Origin: Typha latifolia
Lineage: Eukaryota; Streptophyta; Magnoliopsida; Poales; Typhaceae
DNA: 64,000 bases
Direction of reading: 5' to 3'
NCBI GenBank assembly: GCA_019914945.1
Contig: CM034102.1
Coordinates: forward strand, 2,717,501 to 2,781,500
Every line of letters starts with the position of its first letter. Position 1 is the stretch's first letter. Both the position numbers and the translations under genes were made by a program. The notes beneath the pieces were generated by a model. It saw only the letters and a list, made by a program, of their open reading frames with translations. It searched no databases and had not been told where the DNA came from. Positions 55,103-64,000 of the stretch are shown in pieces.

Positions 55103-57162
55103 CTTCCTTTCTCCTTTCCTCCCTTCAAATCAATCGAACTCCTCCCTTCGATCACCGCAACGAAGACGACGGCGCAAAACCTCTCAAATGACCATCGAGG
55201 GAGGAGAGAACGGTAGCGAAATCGAGCGAGAAAGAAGAAGGAGGGCAGGAGACGGAAGCTCGGGGCTTTAGTACGGCCGTGGATCTTAGCGGCAAGGAGT
55301 AACAAAAATGCTCGCCCCCCAAACTATCAAATCTAATTAAATTATTAACTGCAGCGTCGAACGCTTATTGGATCCAACTGGGCGACTAATTTTAAGAAAC
55401 TTGGAAAGCCAATAAAATGCTGCCGCGTACGTGTTTGTATATGACGCTCCAACGTTTTGAGGTGTAGACGATCTGATCCTCTGGAGATATTCTCCTAAAA
55501 CGTCCGAATCTTTTTTTGAGTTCCCTTCGAGCAAATGATTTAAATCTCTGTGGGTTGATGTCATTCCAGGCTGTTTCCTACTGGATGGATCTTCGTAGTT
55601 TTCTTTTTTGTCCCCTAATATTTTTAAATTGTTTTTTTATGACACGGCCGTGTGGGAACTGGGAATGCCATTTGCCATGTATATATATTTATATATATTA
55701 TAGAAGTAAGTGCAAGCAAATTGATAATAGAAGTGAGGGAGGTTAAAACGGAATCGCTGCAGAAAATGATCTCTCTTTCTTTTTATTAATCTTTTTCAGC
55801 TTTAGTTCCTGTAATTTCTTTTACTGTATTTCTCAGGTTGGCCCAGATTGACCAGCTTCAGTCTAGGAATTTATACGAGTGTACTTTTTTCTTTCTTTCT
55901 TTCTTTCTATTTTTCTGGGCTGCCTCCAGATTTGAATAGTATTTGACAACCTAATCCCATCAAGCCTGTTTTGATGAGCCAAATTGCTCTGCTAGGGTTT
56001 AGTGTTTATTTTATCTTCGATCCTCTCCTTCAACCAAGATATTTAGATTCATTTAGTCATATTTTTCTCATCTCTCTTTCTCCATTTTCTTTCCATGTTG
56101 CCTTCATCTTCTCGCTAAGACGGGAGAGAAACTTATCCCCTTACTTGTGAGATTTTTCTCCTATCTTTTCTTTTTCTTTTTCTCTCTCTTTATTCTCCCT
56201 CGTAATGTTGATCTCCATTCCTTTGCTGCTGCCTCCACTTGGCTCACCACTGTCCATGAATCTCCTCCTATCTCGCCCATACCGAGCTCACCCCCTCCTT
56301 CAACCTCCTCTTAGCTTGATGTCATCTGCATCCTCAACCATGCTGCTCTCTTCTTTGTTGCAATCTACTGGCGTCGAACTCCTCCCCCTTGTTTGATGCT
56401 TTTTTGGGTATTGTTATTATTAATGATGGAGTTGAATTTTATCGGTTTTCCTTAAATTTTACTCTTGTCATTTTGTTATTAATGCTGTAGAGTTGTCTGT
56501 CGAGTCTTCGTGTGGTCTTAATTGAGAAATAAGGCATACACCTGTGTGGCTGATGTCATGGCTTGAGCAACGTTCTTTGCCTTTTTATGCTCTTCCGGCT
56601 TGGCGCAGCATGTTCATGTTTGCCACATAATGAGGCTTTTACAATTATCTTTTATAAATGCATTAGGCTTGTAAGCTTTTCGTAAAACTAATAGATTATT
56701 TTATGAGTTATTGAAGCGTTAAACGAGTTGGTCTCGATTTAAGTAAAGCGTAATTCAAGTCTTAAATGAGCCAAGCCGATTAGCGAGAGATATGAGTCAC
56801 TGCATTAAAACAAGTCTGAGTTTGAGCAAATTTGAGCTTATTTACATTCAAATTAAGTCCAAGTTTGAGCTGCTTGCTTATTTTGATAGCCATACATATA
56901 ATGGTATAGTAAAACATTCATCCAATATCAAACTCTAATAGCCACGAAAAAAATTAAACCTATAATAGTATTCAGATCATTAACCTACAAGAATAACAAG
57001 TCAATCTATCTTACCTTTCCTATAAATTTAGAAAAGAAAAGTCAAATGAAGGGATGTTTACCTCTCTAATTAGATGGATAAAAGTTCCATCCCAAAGGCC
57101 CAAATGTCACCCACCCCCCATGCTCCTCCCTCGTTTGCTCTCGCAGTCCTAAATGAGGGCGG
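55103..57162. other. Divergent spacer between GCS and MA3 genes
   Basis: About 2.5 kb between start codons. The GCS side (to about 55.5 kb) is CpG-rich, as expected for a promoter. The central part (55.8-57.0 kb) is AT- and pyrimidine-rich with CTTT repeats near 55890. No gene seen. Confidence 0.4.
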
Positions 57163-57170
57163 CCACGTGG
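57163..57170. promoter_or_regulatory. Palindromic G-box
   Basis: CCACGTGG, a perfect G-box, about 90 bp upstream of the TATA box of the MA3 gene. G-boxes bind bZIP and bHLH (PIF-type) factors that mediate light and energy responses. This suits a gene family reported to respond to dark and energy status, but the link here is inference. Confidence 0.5.
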
Positions 57171-57260
57171 AAACAGGATAGAGATATACTCGACCAAGAC
57201 CCTACCCATTTCTTACCCTCCTCGACCCTTGACGTGTACTCGAAACCGATAGCGCCTCCC

Positions 57261-57267
57261 TATAAAA
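57261..57267 (+). promoter_or_regulatory. TATA box of the MA3 gene
   Basis: TATAAAA followed about 30 bp later by a pyrimidine-rich initiator region (CATCTCATCTTC). The leader would then be about 310 nt and contains a reverse telo-box (TAGGGTTT, 57421-57428). Confidence 0.6.
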
Positions 57268-57433
57268 CCCCTCTCTCCCTCCGCCCCCCATCTCATCTTC
57301 GGCGAAGCAAAAGCTGCTAAAGCAAGGAGGCGAAGGGATCGGTCCAAACCTATCGCTCTCGCTCTCGCGGCCTCCAATCCGAGAGCGGAAGAAGAATCTT
57401 ACGGTGCCCTTGATCTCTTCTAGGGTTTGGTTA

Positions 57434-57557
57434 ATGGTGGATTAGCCTTGCTGCGGGCTCTTCGGAATCGGTCATTGCTTCCGGTTTTTTTTTCCTTTCC
57501 TTTTCCGGTAGGTTCTTGATCTATTCCTTGGTTTGAGACGTGGATTGGATGGATTGA
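57434..57557 (+). promoter_or_regulatory. Two minimal upstream ORFs in the MA3 leader
   Basis: ATG-GTG-GAT-TAG at 57434-57445 and ATG-GAT-TGA at 57549-57557 precede the main start at 57609. They would matter only if the leader is unspliced here; a GT-rich pyrimidine stretch near 57480 leaves room for a leader intron. Confidence 0.35.
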
Positions 57558-57608
57558 TCGATCTGTTTCGTGGTATTTTGGTGTGGTGAAGTGTTGCTTT
57601 GGGCGGAG

Positions 57609-60600
57609 ATGGCGTCGCCGAAGAAGGAAGGGTTCTTGACCGATGAGCAGAGGGAGGTGCTGAAGATTGCGGTGCAGAATGCGGAGGTGCTGTCGTCGTC
57701 GCCGAGGTCGCCGACTTCATTGTTGCTACACGAGCACCTTGCAAAGAATGCGGCGGCTTGTGGTGGAAGAGCTCCGGCTGTGGGAGGAGGCGGCGGCGGC
57801 GGGGGGACGCGGCATGTGAGGCGCTCGCATTCGGGGAAGTTTGTAAGGGTGAAGAAAGGTGAGTGGTACTCTTCCCCCTTCGATTGTTTGGTATATTGGA
57901 GTAGTCAATGGGTTGGAATACGATGAACTTCTTTGAATTGTTTCCAGATATTAGTGTAATGCATCATCTTTGTTATCGATGTGTCAATTTCCATGAAATT
58001 TGGTATAGTTAGCGGTTATGGGGCTTCATATCGCTGCAGTAGATAGTAGCTTGCTACCTCCTTATCTCCTTACTGCCGTCTGTTGGTAAATGAAACCCTG
58101 CTATGCACTGTGGCTTTCCTTTCCCGTAGGAGAATCAGTTGCAGATCCTTTCCCCAATTAATGGAAGGATTCAATTTAATTGTTGTTATGCCCATATGCA
58201 TGTAGTTCTGAATTGTGGACCCATCGTCAGTGAGATGGGAAGGAAGAATAACCTGTCTATAATGGAGGTAGAAAGTCCCAAACTCAATTTTCTTCTGGTA
58301 CAATGCACTAAAAATGTGGTTGCATAGATGCATGTGGGAGATGTAGTATCAATTGTCCAATTCACCCCCTGCTTCCATGGTTTCCCATTCCAAGAAGACA
58401 AAGTAGGAACTGATAAATTACCTGTAGGAGAATTCTTCATCTAGACTCTTCCAAAGTTTTGAAGAGTTATACATGACTTTTGACTTTTATGACTTGAAAA
58501 GATGCAAGTTAACCATAAACACTCTTAGGTTGAGTCTCGTTCTGAACCTTTACTCGACATGTATGTGTAAGCTTAGAGTTCTTTTAATCCTTGTGTCTAA
58601 CTGGCTGCAGTCTTAGACCAAGCTGTGGTAGACTGGATGAAGATAAACTTCATACTTAATTACCATTTATGAGTTTACCTTAGCATGTTATTAGATAATC
58701 AAATTTAACCTATCCTGCTTTTAGTTCAATTTGTTTTACAAGACGTTCCACAGTTCTGTTTAGAGAACTTTATTCTCAATACAAGTGTGATGGCACTATG
58801 CTTACCAGATCACTTTCCTTTCAAAGTTAATCTGCTCTATTTGATTCCTTGGGATTTTCTAGTTATAAGATCAATTTGAATTGTTTGAGTTTTTAATTGG
58901 TTATAGTACATTCATCTAGTCATGATTAGTGCAGTCCTCTCCGTATAAAAATTTAGCATTGGTGACTAGGAATTCAAGTTTGGCATATAAATTTTGATTT
59001 CTAAATCGAGCAACTAACTTATGACTTGAGGAAATTATAATTTGATTTTTGAGTAGTTCAAGTTTTATCTAGTTTAATCTTGAGCTTTATTGTCAGAATT
59101 AAAGTACAATAACTTTGATTATTGGAATTTCTAGAAATCAGTATTGACAGTAGCTATGCAAACTGTCTAAAAGACTAAAATCTTGAGCACTCATATTCCC
59201 TTTCAACCAGCCAAACAATGCTGATAAAGTGATAATCATCAATCTATGTAATATCTTAGATTATTGCCTCCAAAATAAGGTTGCCAATAGTCAGTTTGTG
59301 CATTGCCTGATGTATCCCAACCTTAAAAGTGCTCAGTTTTTTCTTTTTTTGTTTTTGGAACTTGATGTAAGACCCACACATGTTTATGACTCAGTGCTCT
59401 TGAACTTAAAATTCAACATTTAAATGCCTTTTTGATCTAGTCACTATCATGAATATGCTCATATAACTAATGTGTGGAATCACTAGTCATGTTTTATTAC
59501 TGCATCAAGAAAATTTGACAGAGTAACACTTTCTTTTTCAAGTCGTGTTGTGACATATGTGTATGTCCCTTTGTGGTAGCAGTGGAGGTGCATTATCAAG
59601 CCAGTCAGAAAAGCTACACTGTTTTCTCTTAATTTATTTGCAGTCACTTTTCCTATAATATGTGAATGGCGAGATTGGGTTTGAACTTTGAAGCATATGC
59701 TGGTGATATGAATTGTAACTTTGTGTTCTTCTGTGTTAACTATCTTGTTCTTTTGCCTCATCTATTTTGAAATTTTGTCTTATTTAAACCTATTAGAAAT
59801 TCTCCTCAAAAGGAATTTCAATGCAGGTCCTTGAAAGGGCGTTTCTTTTATTATTCTTTTCTTTTCGAGATTGTATCTCTTTTGAGGCCATGTCTCTTTG
59901 TAACCATTTGCCTCTCTTGACTCCTGCAGATTACTTATTTCCATCCATTACTTGATTGCAGACAGGATTGGTTGCCTACTCGCCTTAAAGTCTGCTTATG
60001 TCTTTTGTGTGAACTTAGAAGGGCTATAGTCAAAAATTATTTTTGTAGCTCGAGTCACAAGTACTACGTTGAACCATTCTCACTTGTCTTTGAGTGCATG
60101 CTTTTATGAGGCATGTGAGAGTATCGTCATCTGAGGCAGTTTACTACTTATAGTTTTATGCACTGCATTCATATCAGATTCTTTGAGACAATTTGCTGCT
60201 GATTTCGCTATGCTCTGCATCATTACATAAGCTGCTGACAATGCAGTATGAAAATTTTAGCGATTTATCGTTTTTATGAATATGTTGATGCCCTTTTCTG
60301 CCGTATACTACAAGAAGATATCATTTTGTACCATTGTAATGGCATTTCATCTACCGATTATTTGACGTTGGCACTGTAAAGTGTTCCTTCTAGTAGTAGA
60401 TACATAATTTCACCTTTTATTTGACTTTTGATAAAGCTTGAGAAGAAATCAAATGTTGACTGATATTCTATTTGCATTTCAATGATGTAACAGCCAATTG
60501 GTACATAAGTAAAGGCTACAAGCTTTACAGTAAATCTTTGGAAAAATTTGTAATACTTTTGTAGCCTCCGGATGTGCCTCGGGATCTGAAAATCTCATTT

Positions 60601-63600
60601 CATGTTTAAAGAAAGTGGGAGCACTTCATCTTTCTCCACTTTGGGATAAGTTATTTATGATTCTGAGGCACAAAGTAATGGCTAGAGAAATGTTGACCTT
60701 TTCTTGAAGATTCAGAGTGAGGCAGTAGTGCTATTCCTCTTTCTTTCTCTCTCTCTTTGTGTGTGTGTGCATATGTATATATACACATACAGAAGTATAC
60801 AAATATACTGGTACTAAATTAAATGTCTTCTTTTAATTGTTTATTATTTTCCTAGTTGCCCAAATTGCTTGTCTCCCCTTTCAACCTCCTGTACTCCATG
60901 CGTTTTGTCATCTTTTAATTATATATAATTCTCCTAACTCCCATGTTTCCTCTTTTGTTGCTTAATGACATCTTAATGTCATATGTTCGTTAAGAAGCAT
61001 GGCAAGTTGTGTTTATCAACTTTATATTTATCTTTCGATATTCTTATAGATCAGCCATTTGCACGATTTTCTTAGGTACTAACATCGTTAGAAATTTTAC
61101 TTTTGGCAATTCATGGATATCTATTTAGTATTAATATTAAGGAAATGAATTATGAACTGAATACTATGCTTTTGATTTACTAGAGCTGCAAACTATGATA
61201 AGTGGCATAAATGTTTCCTTCAAATAGTAATTTGTCTATTATTTTCTTTTTAACTTGTATATTCAAGAGAGCAATAGTAGCTTATACTTTGTTTAGAGAA
61301 TCTTCCATAAAACAATGTGCCAAATCTGAGATTGAGTTTCCAGAAGTCTTTTAGGAAAGTTAATATTTGTAAGGTATTTATATATTACACATCTTAGTTT
61401 TCATTAGCTCATCAATAGCGGACGATCTTGATAAACTTTCTTCCTTTGTTGATAATATATCCTACGAATAACTAGATCACATTATTAACGACTCTTTGTT
61501 CTCTTCCCTCTTGCTTTGGGTGCTTCTGAAATCCAGTGTTTATGTAAAAGGTGAAAATTGCAAATATGGATAAGGTTTGGTATATTAGATAGGGATCTAT
61601 ATTTTTTTTATGAATGATAGCGATTATCATTTCTTAATGAAGCCAATACTAAAGAAGGCAAGTCTTTTACTGAATACATATTTTCTCTTCTTATTTTTGT
61701 CTGATATGAGCAGTTCTTTTCATATGAAAATTGACATAATATTGATTGCCAATTATTATTGCTGTGAATGTTAAATTAGTTATATCATTGTGTCGATGGA
61801 CTGGAAGGACTCCTTTAAGTTGAGTTTTATTCTAGTCTTGTGTTGTTCTGTTATCTGCATGTAATGTTCTCGGAAACGTGAGTATGTGACAGAAGGCTTG
61901 TTGCCAGGCACAGTGGCATTTTGCTTTTTGGAGGTGACACCAATTGTTGGAAGGTAGATGTGATCATCGGGCGGGCCGGGCCGAGCTTTTTGGGCTAACC
62001 GGGCTTAAATATTTGTTCACGGCCCGACCCACCAATCACTCAGGCCGGGCCGAGTTCGGGTCGGGCTAGAATATTTTAGCCCGTTACCGCCCACTAGCCT
62101 ATTACATATTGGGCTTGGGTTGGGTATAATGGCTCTAATATAATGCGTTAAATATAAAAATTATTTTATTTTATTGGGCCGAGTTTAATGGGCTTATGTG
62201 AAGATATTTTAGTTATCTTTCATGGAAACATACATATATATTGATATATAGTTTACTAAATATCCAATGTGGGACTAAAATAATTATATAAATATGTATA
62301 CATTATGGGTTTGGCTATAGATGAGAGTAGTGGATCGGGCTTTCGGACGGGCAAAGGCTTAGCACATGTCGCCCACTACCATATCGGGCTTGGGTCGGGC
62401 CGGGCCTAAATCGGGCTTGGGCCGGGCTTAGCCTGGTTAAAACCGGGCGGGTTCGGACTGGGTTTGGGCGGGTTGGGCCTAATGATCATATCTATTGGAA
62501 GGTCATATCCGGGGAATTGAGATTTGAGAATGTACCATATTGTTCAAGTAGATCCTTTTGTACCTAGAGCCGTCCTACTTAGAGCCTCTATTTCCATGGA
62601 AAATAGTTCTTGTATTCAATTGGGACATAATTTATGATTTATGTAGGTTTAGGATCTGTATTTTGAGGATTCATGCAGTTGATGACTTATTTCTTGATAA
62701 ACAAAATAGGGATTTGGTCTCGTTTATTCATGACCACATATTGCAACTATTAGTCTCTTACAATGAAATATTGTTTCTGCTGTTCTTATGTGTATGAAGT
62801 TATAAACAACACAAATATCCTTGCAACAGCATATTATACTTTTAAGTTTTGTCACGTCAATGTATCTTATCTACATTTGCATCAATTAGTCAGTAAGATA
62901 GAGTAGATAGAGTAGATATCATCATATCAAAAATAAATCAAAGATAGAGTAGATCAGTAGAGGACTTCGAAAATTAAGGAGTTTTAGCTGGAATTGATGA
63001 CCTCCATCTCACCCAAATTGGTCTGCGATCTTAATTGATCATGAAATCAATCGAACTGAGTCTGCAGCTCTACAAAGCAATTAAGGAGTAATCTCCATTT
63101 CTACACAGACAGGTAAACATATAAATGGAGGCTGCCGTTGCTTTATCTGTAAGTTTTAAAGCACCGGTATTAGCAAGGAGGTTAATATTATTCATCTTCT
63201 AGGTTCTAAACTTCTAATTCTTAGGTTTTGACATGACAGGTATTCTAGTAATGTTAGATGCTTGTTGCTATCGAATTTGAAATTAGTTGATTGATTTGAA
63301 GCTGAATTGATGAATATTCCGCATATGCATATGACAGTTGTTTTTAATCTTGCTAATGGCTTCTATGGAAACACTATAGAGTATATTAGCTTTATGTTAC
63401 ACATCAATCCTAGTGTGTGATTGATATAATTTTTTTGAAAGATCGCATTTGTTCTTTAGCCAATAACTGGCAAGCTTTTGCATTTGTGTTTCTTCCATTG
63501 ATATCCTCATAATTAAATATTAAATCTTTCATTGTAGACGGTGCTGGTGGTAAAGGCACATGGGGCAAACTACTTGATACTGATTCTGATTCACGACTTG

Positions 63601-64000
63601 ACCGAAATGACCCAAACTATGACAGCTGTGAGGTATGAGTTTCACCCTCTTTTACAGCCTCGCCTTTTCTTGTTCTTAGTTAATTTGCGATTCCACTTTG
63701 ATGCATTTATTGATTTCCTAAAGATATGACTGTTGTAACTTAGTGTTAACTTGTCATCTTTCTAGGACATAGTATATCTCCTTAGGTGAGCGATGATATT
63801 TATCTTTCGTAAATTAAGCAACTGTTCTAATCTATCTCTTCAGGAGCCATATGAACTAGTTGGTGGTGGTGCTACTGTTTCTACACCATTTGATGATTAC
63901 AAGAAATCTGTTGTCACTATCATTGAGGAGTATTTTAGCACTGGTGATGTAGAATTAGCTGCATCTGATCTTAGAGATCTAGGTTCTGGAGAGTACCATC
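57609..64000 (+). CDS. MRF: MA3 domain-containing translation regulatory factor (PDCD4/MRF-like), partial
   Basis: Plant MRF proteins carry four MA3 domains, bind eIF4A and ribosomes, and tune translation downstream of TOR. Three exons are visible: 57609-57858, 63538-63632 and 63844 to the window edge, about 167 residues of an expected 700 or so. The start MASPKKEGFLTDEQREVLKI is the conserved family N-terminus. It is followed by a serine-rich stretch, a poly-Gly run (about residues 58-65), and the conserved RRSHSGKFVRVKK. Exon 2 adds GAGGKGTWGKLLDTDSDS and RNDPNYDS. Exon 3 begins the first MA3 domain (DDYKKSVVTIIEEYFSTGDV). Intron 1 is 5.7 kb, far longer than the others here, and contains a transposon. 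The gene continues beyond the window. Confidence 0.92.
61947..61954 (+). repeat. Left target-site duplication of the hAT-like element
   Basis: TTGGAAGG, repeated exactly at 62495-62502 on the other side of the element. Eight bases is the diagnostic length for hAT insertions. Confidence 0.8.
61955..62494 (+). mobile_element. Non-autonomous hAT-like DNA transposon, 540 bp
   Basis: Flanked by 8-bp direct repeats TTGGAAGG. The left end reads TAGATGTGATCAT; the reverse complement of the right end reads TAGATATGATCAT, 12 of 13 bases matching. Both subterminal regions are rich in GGGCC/GGGCTTGGG repeats, a known feature of plant hAT ends where transposase binds many short motifs, while the centre is AT-rich. 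It has no coding capacity, so it is a MITE-like derivative needing a transposase from elsewhere. It sits in intron 1 of the MA3 gene in the direction of transcription as read here. The near-perfect ends suggest a fairly recent insertion. Confidence 0.85.
62495..62502 (+). repeat. Right target-site duplication of the hAT-like element
   Basis: Second copy of TTGGAAGG, directly after the right terminal repeat. Confidence 0.8.

Overview
This is nuclear DNA of a flowering plant, most likely a monocot. Every large gene has GT-AG introns. Several first exons are strongly GC-rich (the carboxylesterase first exon, the GT92 second exon, the MA3 gene first exon) while introns and spacers are very AT-rich; that contrast is typical of monocots. 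I cannot name the species from the sequence. Nothing bacterial, viral or organellar was seen.

I support twelve gene models. From left to right: RPF2 ribosome-assembly factor (+, 3.7-5.7 kb); an unnamed 57-residue protein (-, 6.7-6.9 kb); NFD6-like mitochondrial protein (-, 10.3-10.6 kb); PP2A B'/B56 regulatory subunit (+, 11.7-15.4 kb); CXE-type carboxylesterase (+, 16.5-18.6 kb); a GT92 glycosyltransferase (+, 26.0-28.4 kb); plastid ribosomal protein bS21c (-, 32.8-33.8 kb); a type-B response regulator (+, 35.2-38.6 kb); a GDSL esterase/lipase whose signal-peptide frame is broken in a trinucleotide repeat (-, 39.3-41.3 kb); cytosolic fructose-bisphosphate aldolase (+, 44.3-46.8 kb); a 14-exon ceramide glucosyltransferase (-, 47.8-55.1 kb); and the first three exons of an MA3-domain translation regulator (+, from 57.6 kb, running off the right edge). 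Exon joins were worked out by hand from splice sites and reading frame. For the nine complete, unbroken long gene models the joined length is a multiple of three.

The genes are ordinary housekeeping and signalling loci and do not form an operon or one pathway. Four pairs are head-to-head (NFD6/PP2A-B', RPS21/response regulator, GDSL/aldolase, GCS/MA3). Three loci with ribosome or organelle roles (RPF2, NFD6, MA3) carry a telo-box (AAACCCTA) close to the start.

The spacers hold a decayed LINE fragment with a poly(A) tail (2.0-2.8 kb), a 2-kb repeat-derived tract (19.3-21.6 kb), many microsatellites and two short tandem duplications. The clearest mobile element is a 540-bp non-autonomous hAT-like transposon in intron 1 of the MA3 gene, with 8-bp target duplications and matching terminal inverted repeats. 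The first 1.1 kb is oddly rich in CpG. I did not find a convincing new biological system. The best leads are the unannotated 57-residue gene, the hAT element, and the frame break in the GDSL gene.
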